This document shows positions 53,697 through 62,391 of a stretch of DNA of 64,000 nucleotides, piece by piece (the first letter of the stretch is position 1; each line of letters begins with the position of its first letter). Position numbers and translations under genes: made by a program. The notes beneath the pieces are model-generated. The model was given only the letters and a program-made list of their open reading frames with translations. It did no database searches and was not told the DNA's origin. The DNA is from JAFDVN01 sp964472275 (GTDB lineage: Bacteria; Acidobacteriota; Holophagae; Holophagales; Holophagaceae): NCBI GenBank assembly GCA_964472275.1, contig CAYYJN010000003.1:1-64000 (forward strand), read 5' to 3'.

Positions 53697-54378
53697 AGCG
53701 CTGCTCTTCCTCGTTCCGGCAATCGTCGCGGCTCAAACGCCGGACGCCGCCGCCCTCGTCGCCAAGGTGGATCAGCTCCGCCATCCCTGGCCCGCCTTCA
53801 GCGCGGACCTGACCCTGAAGGACCAGGGCCGCACCTCCCAGTGGCGACTCTCCGTCGCCTCCAACGGCGACACGCGGCTCGATGGCCTCGCGCCGAAGCA
53901 GGTTCTGGGCCGCGCGGTGCTGATGAAGGGCGAGCAGATGTGGTTGCTGACGCCCGGCTCCAAACGCGCCATCCCCGTCACGCCCCAGCAGCGCCTCATC
54001 GGCTCGGCGGCGGGCGGCGACCTCGCGCGGCTGCGCCTGGGCGAGGATTTCCGCGCGACCGGCATCCAGGAGGCGAGCCTCGGCGGCAAGCCCTGCTGGC
54101 TCGTGACGCTGGAGGCGAAGCGGGCCAGCGTGCCTTACCGCCGCGCCGAACTCCGGGTGTGGAAGGCGGGCGAGATCCCCGCCTCCGCCAGCTTCTTCTT
54201 CGCCAGTGGCAAGCTGGCTCAAGTGATGACCTTCGATCCGCCGGTGGAGATGGCCGGCCGCCGTGTCATCGCCAGCCTGAAGCTGGGCGATCCCGACCAC
54301 CCGGATCGCGCGGCCATGAACCTAAGCCGCTGGAAGCCCGGCGAGCCGAACGCGGCCCTCTTCGAAGTCCTGCGGTAG
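53683..54378 (+). CDS. outer-membrane lipoprotein-sorting-like secreted protein
   Basis: The 231-residue protein has a signal peptide (RRALLFLVPAIVAAQ) and a pattern of the LolA-like fold: FSADLTLKDQGRTSQWRLSV, MWLLTPGSKRAIPVTPQQRLIG, and GGKPCWLVTLEAK. It overlaps the cupin stop by 14 bases. LolA-like proteins bind lipid moieties; this one lacks other Lol genes here. The assignment is based on pattern only. Confidence 0.7.
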   Translation: MAARRALLFLVPAIVAAQTPDAAALVAKVDQLRHPWPAFSADLTLKDQGRTSQWRLSVASNGDTRLDGLAPKQVLGRAVLMKGEQMWLLTPGSKRAIPVTPQQRLIGSAAGGDLARLRLGEDFRATGIQEASLGGKPCWLVTLEAKRASVPYRRAELRVWKAGEIPASASFFFASGKLAQVMTFDPPVEMAGRRVIASLKLGDPDHPDRAAMNLSRWKPGEPNAALFEVLR

Positions 54379-54412
54379 TCGGCGGCCGACGGCCGGATGC
54401 CCTATACTGGCC

Positions 54413-54560
54413 GTGAGGTGCCCGAAAGGGCTTCCCGCCACTTTGATCCCACCTTGCAGAAACTCCCTCCCTCGCGGAGGGCCCCGCTAACGGATCCCAC
54501 CAACACCATCCCTCCAACGATCCCTCACGAAACGCCCCAGCCTCGGGGCGTTTCCTTTTG
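54413..54560 (+). ncRNA. candidate small RNA with its own promoter and terminator
   Basis: The space 54379-54718 has no ORF. A TATACT hexamer at 54403-54408 precedes an RNA whose ends pair perfectly (GTGAGG at 54413-54418 with CCTCAC at 54523-54528). It ends with a 10-bp stem intrinsic terminator GAAACGCCCC/GGGGCGTTTC followed by CTTTT at 54555-54559. Length is about 148 bases. The long stem, unpaired central region and size would fit 6S RNA, but I see no motif that proves it. Confidence 0.55.
54529..54560 (+). terminator. intrinsic terminator of the small-RNA candidate
   Basis: The stem GAAACGCCCC/GGGGCGTTTC with a six-base loop is followed by CTTTT. Confidence 0.88.
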
Positions 54561-54674
54561 ATCGGGAGTCTGTCGGGGCTGGGGCTACGCCCCTCCGACT
54601 ATCGCACGCTCGCGCGTGCTCCCAGGCTTGCTGCGCAACCCTGGAGCCGGAGCCTCCCTCGGGGCGTTTCCTTT
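54541..54674 (+). repeat. three-hairpin insertion flanked by a duplicated terminator arm
   Basis: The 18-base block CCTCGGGGCGTTTCCTTT occurs twice, at 54541-54558 and 54657-54674. Between them, 98 bases hold three successive hairpins: GGGGC-TAC-GCCCC within GTCGG/CCGAC arms, GCACGC/GCGTGC, and CCAGG-CTTGC/GCAAC-CCTGG. The arrangement looks like a small element with a duplication of the terminator's 3' part. Confidence 0.75.
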
Positions 54675-54718
54675 CAGTCTCCGGCCTCCAGCCTAGAATG
54701 AAGGATTCCGGAGTCCCC

Positions 54719-55936
54719 ATGTCCGCCCACGAGCCTTCCGAAGAATCCGCCGCCTTCCTCTCGGGCCAGCGCATCGCGCCGGGCGGGGTGCGGGCGGGCA
54801 TCTCGGCGGCGGATCTCATTGACGAGGCCTTCCTCGCCTACAACGGCGGGCGGCTGGGCGAAGCGGCGCGGCTGCTGACGCGGAAGATCCTGAAAGAGGA
54901 TGTGACCTTGGGCGTGACGCTTACGGGCGCGCTGACCCCGGCGGGCCTCGGTCGCTCCTGCCTCATCCCGCTCATCGAAGCCGGCGTCATTGACTGGATG
55001 ATCTCCACCGGCGCGAACCTCTACCACGACACCCACTTCGCCCTGGATCTGCGCCTGCACCGCGGCTCGGCGGCCCTCAGCGACACGGTGCTGCGCGACG
55101 CGGGCGTGGTGCGCATCTACGACATCCTCTTCGACTACACGGTGCTCCTCGACACGGACGCCTTCTACCGCGAGCTCATCAAGGCCCCGGCTTTCCAGAA
55201 GGCCATGAGCACGGCCGAATTCCACTGGCATGTGGGCAAGGCGCTGTTTGAACGCGAGCAGGCGCTCGGCATCGGCACCGTCTCCGTGCTCTCGGCGGCC
55301 TACCAATGCGGCGTGCCCATCTACACCAGCAGCCCCGGCGATAGCAGCATCGGCATGAATGTCGCGGCCGTGGCGCTGGAAGGGAACCAGCTCGTCTACG
55401 ATGTGAACGCCGATGTGAACGAAACCGCGAGCATCGTCCTCGACGCCAAGCTCAAGGGCGGCAAGAGCGCCGTGTGGATCCTCGGCGGCGGCTCGCCCAA
55501 GAACTTCATCCTCCAGACCGAGCCCCAGATCCAGGAGGTGCTCGGCATTGATGAGCGCGGCCACGACTACTTCCTCCAGGTGACGGACGCGCGCCCCGAC
55601 ACGGGCGGCCTCAGCGGCGCCACGCCGGGCGAGGCTGTGAGCTGGGGCAAGATTGATCCCGACCAGTTGCCGGATGCTGTCGTCTGCTACACGGACAGCA
55701 CCATCGCCCTGCCGCTGCTCACGGCCTACATCCTCACCCGCGCGGAGAAGCGGCCCTTGAAGCGCCTCGCCGAGAAGCGCGAGGCGCTCATGCAGCAACT
55801 CAAGGACCAGTACGCCACCCGCGGCCGCCTCAGCGGCGCGCCGACGACGAGCCGCGATGTGGCCAAGCGCGGCACGACGGTGGGCATGCCCGAGCGGGGA
55901 GCAGACACTTATCCCTGTGGCACGCCGAAAAAATAG
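54719..55936 (+). CDS. deoxyhypusine synthase-family protein
   Basis: The 405-residue protein matches deoxyhypusine synthase: NAD-binding ISTGANLYHD, STAEFHWHVGKALFE, PGDSSIGMNVAAVALEGN, and the catalytic lysine in EAVSWGKI (Lys311). Eukaryotic DHS modifies eIF5A, which bacteria lack. Bacterial relatives are thought to use other amine acceptors, as in homospermidine-type reactions; the actual acceptor is unknown. The start 54719 has GGAG upstream. It is followed by two overlapping genes. Confidence 0.85.
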   Translation: MSAHEPSEESAAFLSGQRIAPGGVRAGISAADLIDEAFLAYNGGRLGEAARLLTRKILKEDVTLGVTLTGALTPAGLGRSCLIPLIEAGVIDWMISTGANLYHDTHFALDLRLHRGSAALSDTVLRDAGVVRIYDILFDYTVLLDTDAFYRELIKAPAFQKAMSTAEFHWHVGKALFEREQALGIGTVSVLSAAYQCGVPIYTSSPGDSSIGMNVAAVALEGNQLVYDVNADVNETASIVLDAKLKGGKSAVWILGGGSPKNFILQTEPQIQEVLGIDERGHDYFLQVTDARPDTGGLSGATPGEAVSWGKIDPDQLPDAVVCYTDSTIALPLLTAYILTRAEKRPLKRLAEKREALMQQLKDQYATRGRLSGAPTTSRDVAKRGTTVGMPERGADTYPCGTPKK

Positions 55937-56175
55937 TGGAAGCCCTCTACGACCGCGTCCTCGACCTGCTCCGCGGCCTGCGCGCCGCCGGGCGGATCGA
56001 GGACGCGGACATGCTGCTCGCGGCGCTGACCCAGGCCTGCAACCCGCGCGAGATCCTTTCCGAGCTGCGCTACGCGGTCAGCGAGGTCATGGAAGATGGC
56101 CTCGCGCCCGACCTCGTCGCGGCCAAGCGCGGCCTCCTCGATGAAGTGGAAGCCCAGTGGAAGCTCCTTCCCTGA
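55936..56175 (+). CDS. small helical hypothetical protein
   Basis: A 79-residue, mostly helical protein (MEALYDRVLDLLRGLRAAG, DMLLAALTQACNPREILSEL, LVAAKRGLLDEVEAQW). GTG start overlaps the previous stop by one base (TAGTG). It overlaps gluQ by 19 bases. The function is unknown, but it lies in the operon with the deoxyhypusine synthase homologue. Confidence 0.65.
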   Translation: MEALYDRVLDLLRGLRAAGRIEDADMLLAALTQACNPREILSELRYAVSEVMEDGLAPDLVAAKRGLLDEVEAQWKLLP

Positions 56176-57068
56176 TCGGCCGCTTCGCGCCCTCGCCCAC
56201 GGGCCCGCTGCACCTGGGCAACCTGCGCACGGCGCTCGCGTCCTGGTTGTCCGCCAAAGCGCAAGGCGGCCGTTGGCTCGTTCGCGTCGAAGATGTGGAT
56301 GGCCCGCGCTGCCGCCCCGAGATCGCGGAGGCGCAGGTGCGCGACCTCGCCGAGCTGGGCCTTGAATCCGATGACGAGGTGGTCTGGCAATCCCATCGGA
56401 GCGAGCGCTACCGCGAAGCGCTCGCGCGTCTGCATCAAGCGGGCGCGCTCTACCCCTGCACTTGCACACGCAAGGATCTCGCGCGACTCGCCAGCGCGCC
56501 GCACCTCGAAGATGGCCTACGCCCCTACGATGGCGCCTGCCGGAGCCGCGCCTGGCAAAGCTTCGAGGCCGCCCTGCGCTTCCGGATGCCGGAGGGCGAG
56601 GTGGCTTGGGACGATCTCCTGCTTGGCCCGCAGCGCGATGATCCGGCTTCGCTCACCGGCGATCCGCTCCTCTTCCGCCGTGATGGCGTCTTCGCCTATC
56701 ACCTGGCCGTCATCGTGGACGACGGCGATCAGGGTGTGACAGAAATCGTGCGCGGTTCGGACCTGCGCGGCGTGAGCGCCACTCAGATCCGGTTGCAGGA
56801 AGCGCTCGGTTTCCCGCGTCCCACCTACGCGCACCTCGGCCTCGTGACCGCGCAGGACGGCTCGCGCCTGGGCAAGCGCGCGGGCGCGCTGGGCCTCGAC
56901 GCCCTCCGCGCCCGCGGCGTGTCGCCGGAAGAAATCACCGGCTGGCTCGGCTTCAGCCTCGGCTGCCTGGACGCCCCCGAACCCTGCCGCGCGGAAGATC
57001 TGATCCCACGATTCGATTGGGCCCGCGTCCCGAAAAGCGAAGTCCGCGTACCGGAAGCGTGGTCTTAG
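56157..57068 (+). CDS. gluQ: glutamyl-Q tRNA(Asp) synthetase
   Basis: GluQ attaches glutamate to queuosine in tRNA-Asp. The protein (303 residues) is a truncated glutamyl-tRNA synthetase: RFAPSPTGPLHLGNLRTAL (HIGH-like), VRVEDVDGPR, CTCTRKDLA, and a KMSKS-like DGSRLGKR. There is no anticodon-binding domain, which distinguishes it from GltX. The GTG start overlaps the small gene upstream. Confidence 0.92.
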   Translation: MEAPSLIGRFAPSPTGPLHLGNLRTALASWLSAKAQGGRWLVRVEDVDGPRCRPEIAEAQVRDLAELGLESDDEVVWQSHRSERYREALARLHQAGALYPCTCTRKDLARLASAPHLEDGLRPYDGACRSRAWQSFEAALRFRMPEGEVAWDDLLLGPQRDDPASLTGDPLLFRRDGVFAYHLAVIVDDGDQGVTEIVRGSDLRGVSATQIRLQEALGFPRPTYAHLGLVTAQDGSRLGKRAGALGLDALRARGVSPEEITGWLGFSLGCLDAPEPCRAEDLIPRFDWARVPKSEVRVPEAWS

Positions 57069-58307
57069 CTACCTCCACACCTTCGGTTCGATCTCCAGGT
57101 TGCCATCGGGCTTGAAGGTGAAGCGGAAGGCTTGCAGCGCGGCGAGGGAGGGGAACTTGTCGGGTACGCCCATGGGCGGGGGTTCCTGGCGGAAGGCGCC
57201 GGTGTCGGGATCGAAGTCCCACCAGACGAGGTCGGGGAAAGCCTTGAGCCGCGCTTCCTGGGCCTGCTTCGCGCGGTCCAGCTTTGCCTGGTCCTGCTTC
57301 ATCTCCATGGCCTCGCCCTGCTCCTCGGGCGATTTGCCGAAGGACTCCGTGAAGCTGAGGCGCACGGGTTCGGGCGGCGGAAGATCCGGTTTCCAGGTCC
57401 GGCTTTGCTGCACCGCGTCCGCGCCGCGCGCGGCGATGAGCAGGTGCCCATCCGGTCGCGGCTGGACGCCGAGGATGGCGTATTCGTAGTCCATTGGATC
57501 CATCACGGCATCCTTTGGCAAATCAAAAAGACCGTTCCGGCGTTCCACCCTGCCGGTCCGGGCATTCACCGTGAGGAAGCGGCCGAAGTGGAGATCAATG
57601 AAAACGAGGTGCCCTGGGACACGGATGGTTTGACTGTCGAAGCCATTGTAGACGCCGAAGGCATTCGGGTTCGGGAACCATCGGGGCTGATCGTTCACGC
57701 CGGGGTAAACTTCGTGAGATGGAAGCAGATCGCTGGGGCGGCCGTAAAGGAAGGCGGGTTGGTTCGGGTCGATCTCCTCGGTCTCCTGGACGATGAGCTT
57801 TCCGTGCCCGTTTTCGCGGACGATGGCGAGTGGGTCCTGCCGGTGCATCTCCTCATCGGGGAAGCGCCCGCCAACCAGGTAACCGCCGCCTTCCAAGGGA
57901 CGCAGCCAGGCGACGGATCCATATGGCAACCCTTTGAGCGTGTCCCACAGTTCCCAACGGGTTCCGCCGTTCCGGTAGATGTAGATCGTGGCCCGGAGTT
58001 CCTTGAGGCCCTGCCCCTTTTGCCCCGAGGCGCGGTCATCGCCAAAGCCCCAGGCGTAGGCCGCGCCATCCACGAGATCGTAGGTGAAGTACCAAGCCAT
58101 GTCTTGGGGCGGCCGACCGAAGTCTTTGGCGGGGCGCCTGTTCTCCCGCAACAGGCCGTAGCCTGATTCGAACAAGCGGCCATCCGCCCAGAGTTGGGAA
58201 GTCTCTCGAAAGGATTGGCGGTCCGAAATGCCGTGGGCCGCGCGCTCTCGGTCGTCCACCGTGTAGATCACGCGGGAGGATTGCTGGAAGGGCGGAACGA
58301 AGGGCAT
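57069..58307 (-). CDS. protein of unknown function
   Basis: About 412 residues, without a signal peptide. The N-terminal half is beta-rich with many aromatic residues (YFTYDLVDGAAYAWGFGDD, TIYIYRNGGTRWELWDTL, LRPLEGGGYLVGGRF), and the later half has a charged helical linker (AMEMKQDQAKLDRAKQAQEARLKAF). It ends with FRFTFKPDGNLEIEPKVWR. A propeller-like fold is possible. The start is uncertain: ATG 58307 has GGAGG directly adjacent, and a GTG at 58322 lies 15 bases upstream. No family is recognised. Confidence 0.6.
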   Translation of the reverse strand: MPFVPPFQQSSRVIYTVDDRERAAHGISDRQSFRETSQLWADGRLFESGYGLLRENRRPAKDFGRPPQDMAWYFTYDLVDGAAYAWGFGDDRASGQKGQGLKELRATIYIYRNGGTRWELWDTLKGLPYGSVAWLRPLEGGGYLVGGRFPDEEMHRQDPLAIVRENGHGKLIVQETEEIDPNQPAFLYGRPSDLLPSHEVYPGVNDQPRWFPNPNAFGVYNGFDSQTIRVPGHLVFIDLHFGRFLTVNARTGRVERRNGLFDLPKDAVMDPMDYEYAILGVQPRPDGHLLIAARGADAVQQSRTWKPDLPPPEPVRLSFTESFGKSPEEQGEAMEMKQDQAKLDRAKQAQEARLKAFPDLVWWDFDPDTGAFRQEPPPMGVPDKFPSLAALQAFRFTFKPDGNLEIEPKVWR

Positions 58308-58323
58308 CCTCCGATCCTGCACG

Positions 58324-58352
58324 AAAAAGCCCGCCTTTCGGCGGGCTTTTTC
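58324..58352 (-). terminator. bidirectional terminator between rpsT and the hypothetical gene
   Basis: The stem GCCCGCC/GGCGGGC with loop TTTC is flanked by AAAAA and TTTTT, so it can terminate on both strands. It lies 17 bases beyond the rpsT stop. Confidence 0.9.
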
Positions 58353-58368
58353 GAAGGGTTTCCGCGTC

Positions 58369-58632
58369 TTAAGCGAGGCCGTTCACCTTTAGCGCCATGC
58401 GGGACTTCATGCGGTTGGCGGCGTTCTTGTGCATCACGCCCTTGCGCTCGGCCTGGTCCACGACGCCCTGGGTGAGGGGGAGGAGCTTGGCGGCCTCGGC
58501 CTTGTTGCCCTCGGCGATCACGGTGAGGAAGCGCTTCACGGCGCTCTTCATCGTGGACCGATTGCCACGGTTCCGCAGACGCGCTTCGGCGTCGCGGCGG
58601 GCCTTCTTGGCGGCGGACTTGTGATTGGCCAT
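58369..58632 (-). CDS. rpsT: 30S ribosomal protein S20
   Basis: The 87-residue basic protein has the S20 pattern MANHKSAAKKARRDAEARLRNR, RSTMKSAVKRFL and GVMHKNAANRMKSRMALKV. S20 binds 16S rRNA early in 30S assembly. It is transcribed divergently from argS and ends at the bidirectional terminator. Confidence 0.97.
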   Translation of the reverse strand: MANHKSAAKKARRDAEARLRNRGNRSTMKSAVKRFLTVIAEGNKAEAAKLLPLTQGVVDQAERKGVMHKNAANRMKSRMALKVNGLA

Positions 58633-58804
58633 GCGATTCTCCTTGGCCGGACCCGAGGTCCCGGCAGGGCGAAAGACCATCCTATCGAAAAGGCCGCCAG
58701 GGTCAAGGGGAAAAGGACGGAAGAACACGACTTCCGGGGCTTCCAAAGCCGGGGGCCGCTCGGGCATCCTAGTCGGAGGCGACTGCCTCCAGGGTGGCGA
58801 AATC

Positions 58805-60598
58805 ATGGAGCGCGTGCGCGACGCATTTGAACAGGCCTTGGCGGAAGTGTTGCCGGGCCAAGGGATCTCATTGGAACGGCCCCGGGCTTGGGAGCACGGG
58901 GACCTGGCCTTCCCCTGCTTCAAGGCCGCCAAGGCCCTTCAGACGAATCCCGCCCAGCTCGCCAAGGATCTGGCCGCCAAGGTGAAGGTCGAGGGTGCTG
59001 AGCTGGTGGCGGCGGGGCCTTACCTGAACCTCAAGCTCAGCCCCGAAGCTCGGGCCAGGGCCGTGGCGGGTTCGATCCTCGCGCCGGGCTGCCCCTTTGG
59101 ATCGCTTCCGCCTCAGGGCCGAAAAGTCATCGTCGAGTACAGCTCGCCGAACATCGCCAAGCTCTTCACCATCGGCCACCTGCGCTCCACGATGATCGGC
59201 CACGCGCTCGTGCAGGCCCATCGCTTCCGCGGCCACGAGGTGCTGCGCCTCAACCACCTGGGCGATTGGGGCACCCAGTTCGGGACGCTGCTCGCGGCCT
59301 ACAAGAAGTGGGCGGAGGTCGGGAATCCCGACCTCACGAAGGATTTCGAGTGGGCCGACGAAGTCCCTGAACGGTTCAGGACGCCGCTCTACCGCCTCTT
59401 CCAACTCTATGTGCGCTTCCACGCTGAAGAGGAGAAGGAGCCCGCGCTGCGCGACGAGGGCCGCGACTGGTTCCGCAAGCTGGAGCAGGGCGACCCGGAA
59501 GCCCGCCGCCTCTGGCAGTGGTTCCGCGACCTGTCGTTGAAAGAATTCCAGCGCCTCTACGACCGCCTCGGCGTGGGCTTCGATTCCCTGGACATGGGCG
59601 AGGCCTTCTACGAAGACAAGCTCGAAGCCGCCGTCCAGGCCTTGCGGGACAAGGGCCTGCTCGTCGAAGGCGAGCGCGGCGCGCAAATTGTGGACCTCGA
59701 GGATGTGGGCATCAAGACGCCCTGCATGGTCTTGAAGAGCGACGGCTCCAGCACCTACGCGACGCGCGACATCGCCGCGGCCCTCTACCGCCGCGACACC
59801 TACCGCTACGACCTCAACCTCTATGTGATCGGCGGCGAGCAGGTGCTGCACATGCAGCAGGTCATCGCCATCATGGCCAAACTCGATCCCTGGTTCGCGG
59901 GCCGCATGGTGCACACGCCCTTCGGCATGATCTCCCTGCCCGAAGGCAAGATGAGCACCCGCAAAGGCAATGTGATCTTCCTGGAGGATGTGCTGGACGA
60001 GGCCCGCGACCGCGTCCTCGCCATCATCGAAGAGAAGAATCCGGATCTGCCGAAGAAGACGGAAGTGGCCGAGATGCTGGGCCTGGGCGCCGTGCTCTTC
60101 TTCAACGCCCTCAACGACCGCGTGAAGCCCATCACCTTCACCTGGGAGCGCGCCGTGGCGCTGGATGGCGACACGGGGCCCTATGTGCAGTACGCCCATG
60201 CGCGCATCTGCTCCGTGCTGCGTAAGGCGGGCGGCGCGTGGGCCGATCTGGCGAAGGCGGGCGCGCCGGATGGCGCCGTGCTGCCCTTCCCGGACGCGAA
60301 GCTGCCCGCCGAATTGCCGGGCCTTGACGAACCTTCGGCGCAAGCACTCCTCTTCGAGCTCGCGGGGCTGCCGGACGCCATCCAAGGCGTCGTGGACAGC
60401 GAAGGCCCGACGCCGCTGGCGCGCCAGTTGCTCGCCGTGGCCCGCGCCTTCAGCGGCTTCTACACGAACTGCCCCGTGTTGGCGGCAGAGAATTCGGGCG
60501 CGGTCCGCGACGCGCGCCTCGCCCTCTGCCTCGCCACCGCCCGCGCCCTGCGCCAAGGCCTGTTCCTGCTCGGCATCGAAGCTCCGGAGGAGATGTGA
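58805..60598 (+). CDS. argS: arginyl-tRNA synthetase
   Basis: ArgS charges tRNA-Arg. The 597-residue protein has VEYSSPNIAKLFTIGHLRST (HIGH-type motif), LNHLGDWGTQFG, YVIGGEQVLHMQQV, and the KMSKS-like EGKMSTRKGNVI, with an anticodon-binding C-terminal domain ending in FYTNCPVLAAE and LCLATARALRQGL. It starts at ATG 58805. A palindromic repeat separates it from pyrG. Confidence 0.96.
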   Translation: MERVRDAFEQALAEVLPGQGISLERPRAWEHGDLAFPCFKAAKALQTNPAQLAKDLAAKVKVEGAELVAAGPYLNLKLSPEARARAVAGSILAPGCPFGSLPPQGRKVIVEYSSPNIAKLFTIGHLRSTMIGHALVQAHRFRGHEVLRLNHLGDWGTQFGTLLAAYKKWAEVGNPDLTKDFEWADEVPERFRTPLYRLFQLYVRFHAEEEKEPALRDEGRDWFRKLEQGDPEARRLWQWFRDLSLKEFQRLYDRLGVGFDSLDMGEAFYEDKLEAAVQALRDKGLLVEGERGAQIVDLEDVGIKTPCMVLKSDGSSTYATRDIAAALYRRDTYRYDLNLYVIGGEQVLHMQQVIAIMAKLDPWFAGRMVHTPFGMISLPEGKMSTRKGNVIFLEDVLDEARDRVLAIIEEKNPDLPKKTEVAEMLGLGAVLFFNALNDRVKPITFTWERAVALDGDTGPYVQYAHARICSVLRKAGGAWADLAKAGAPDGAVLPFPDAKLPAELPGLDEPSAQALLFELAGLPDAIQGVVDSEGPTPLARQLLAVARAFSGFYTNCPVLAAENSGAVRDARLALCLATARALRQGLFLLGIEAPEEM

Positions 60599-60606
60599 GT
60601 TTTTTG

Positions 60607-60678
60607 AACCACAGAGACACGGAGGCGCAGAGAAGAACGGCTGCCCTTGAATCTCTGAGTCTCCGTGCCTCCGTGGTT
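60607..60678. repeat. palindromic repeat, CACAGAGACACGGAGG family
   Basis: The left arm AACCACAGAGACACGGAGGC pairs imperfectly with GCCTCCGTGGTT on the right. It lies between argS and pyrG and matches the outer arms at 43910-44148. A half-copy is seen at 28365-28395. The arms could act as a transcript end. Confidence 0.85.
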
Positions 60679-60703
60679 CATCTGTTTTTCGTTGGGGTGT
60701 CTC

Positions 60704-62299
60704 ATGACTAAATTCATTTTCGTCACCGGCGGCGTGCTTTCGAGCCTCGGCAAGGGCATCGCGGCGGCTTCGCTGGGCGCCTTGCTGGAGGCCCGCGGGC
60801 TGAAGGTCACGCTCATGAAGATGGATCCCTACCTCAATGTGGATCCCGGCACCATGTCGCCCTTCCAGCACGGCGAGGTCTTCGTGACGGAGGACGGCGC
60901 GGAGACGGACCTGGACCTGGGCCACTACGAGCGCTTCACTTCGGTGCCCACTTCGCAGAACCACACGATCACCACGGGCAAGATCTACAACACGGTCATC
61001 CAGAAGGAGCGCCGCGGCGACTATCTGGGCAAGACCGTGCAGGTGATCCCGCACATCACGGACGAGATCAAGGCCCACATCCGCAAAGTCGCCAAGGACA
61101 TGGATGTGGTCCTCGTGGAGATCGGCGGCACGGTGGGCGACATCGAAAGCCAGCCGTTCCTGGAAGCCATCCGCCAGTTCAAGCTCGAAGCCGGTCAAGG
61201 CAACGCCATCAACATGCACCTCACCTATGTGCCCTACATCAAGGCCGCGGGCGAGCTGAAGTCCAAGCCCACGCAGCATTCGGTGAAGGAGCTGCGCGCC
61301 CTTGGCCTCCATCCCGATGTGCTGCTCTGCCGCGCGGATGTGGAGATCCCGGCCGACCTCAAGGAGAAAATCGCGCTGTTCTGCTCCGTGACGAACGACG
61401 CCGTCTTCAGCGCCAAGGACGCCAGCTCCATCTACGAAGTGCCTCTGAACCTCCATGAGGAAGGCCTCGATAAGAAGGTCGCGGCGCTGCTCGGCCTGCC
61501 GGACAAGGCGCCGGACCTCTCGGCCTGGAACGACCTCATCCACCGCATCCGCAACCCGAAGGGCAGCGTGCGCATCGCGGTGGTCGGCAAATATGTGGAG
61601 TTCAAGGAAAGCTACAAGAGCCTCATCGAGGCGTTGCACCACGCGGGCTACGGCCTGGAGAAGCAGGTGGACCTCAAGTGGATCGAGGCCGAGCAGCTCG
61701 AAGGCGGCGACTCGGAAGGCGTCCTCAAGGACTGCCAGGGCGTACTCGTGCCCGGCGGCTTCGGCGTGCGCGGCACCCGCGGCATGATCGAGGCGATCCG
61801 CTGGGCCCGCGAAAAGCAGGTGCCCTTCTTTGGCATCTGCCTCGGCATGCAGATGGCGAGCGTGGAATTCGCGCGGGATGTGGCGGGGCTCGATGGCGCC
61901 GACTCGACGGAATTTGACGAAAATCCGAAGCACAAGGTCATCTTCAAGCTCCGCGAACTGGTGGATGTGGAAGAGCTGGGCGGGACGATGCGCCTCGGCG
62001 CCTACCCCTGTCACCTCGCGCCCGGTTCCCAGGCCGAGAAGGCCTACGCCGCCGCCGAGATCAGCGAGCGGCATCGCCACCGCTACGAGTTCAACCACGA
62101 GTTCAAGAAGGCCCTGGAGGACAAGGGCCTCGCCTTCACCGGCATGAGCCCCGACGGCGTCTTCGTGGAGATCGTCGAGATCCCCTCGCATCCCTACTTC
62201 CTCGCCTGCCAGTTCCACCCCGAGTTCAAGTCCAAGCCCCTCGCGCCCCACCCGCTCTTCACCGCCTTCGTGAAGGCCAGCGCTTTGAACGCAAAATGA
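60704..62299 (+). CDS. pyrG: CTP synthase
   Basis: PyrG aminates UTP to CTP with glutamine. The 531-residue protein has the synthetase domain FIFVTGGVLSSLGKGIAAAS, MKMDPYLNVDPGTMSPFQHGEVFVT, and EIGGTVGDIESQPFLEA, and the glutaminase domain LVPGGFGVRGTRG, the nucleophile Cys in FFGICLGMQMA, and a late His-Glu (QFHPEF). It follows argS with a palindromic repeat between them. Confidence 0.98.
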   Translation: MTKFIFVTGGVLSSLGKGIAAASLGALLEARGLKVTLMKMDPYLNVDPGTMSPFQHGEVFVTEDGAETDLDLGHYERFTSVPTSQNHTITTGKIYNTVIQKERRGDYLGKTVQVIPHITDEIKAHIRKVAKDMDVVLVEIGGTVGDIESQPFLEAIRQFKLEAGQGNAINMHLTYVPYIKAAGELKSKPTQHSVKELRALGLHPDVLLCRADVEIPADLKEKIALFCSVTNDAVFSAKDASSIYEVPLNLHEEGLDKKVAALLGLPDKAPDLSAWNDLIHRIRNPKGSVRIAVVGKYVEFKESYKSLIEALHHAGYGLEKQVDLKWIEAEQLEGGDSEGVLKDCQGVLVPGGFGVRGTRGMIEAIRWAREKQVPFFGICLGMQMASVEFARDVAGLDGADSTEFDENPKHKVIFKLRELVDVEELGGTMRLGAYPCHLAPGSQAEKAYAAAEISERHRHRYEFNHEFKKALEDKGLAFTGMSPDGVFVEIVEIPSHPYFLACQFHPEFKSKPLAPHPLFTAFVKASALNAK

Positions 62300-62305
62300 T
62301 TTTTT

Positions 62306-62376
62306 ATCCGCAGATTCCGCCGATGACGCAGATTGGGTCTGCTTTTGAATCGGCGTAATCTGCGAAATCTGCGGAT
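62306..62376. repeat. palindromic repeat, ATCCGCAGATT family
   Basis: The left arm ATCCGCAGATTCCGCCGATG pairs imperfectly with the right arm AATCGGCG...AATCTGCGGAT. It lies between pyrG and tkt, where no gene exists, and is unrelated in sequence to the palindrome at 60607. Confidence 0.85.
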
Positions 62377-62391
62377 GAATTTGAGGCTTCC

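Noticed and set aside
58868..62251. Very long minus-strand open frame across argS and pyrG
   Set aside because: It is antisense to two genes with unmistakable motifs, and its His/Ala/Gly-rich translation is typical of an antisense shadow in GC-rich DNA.
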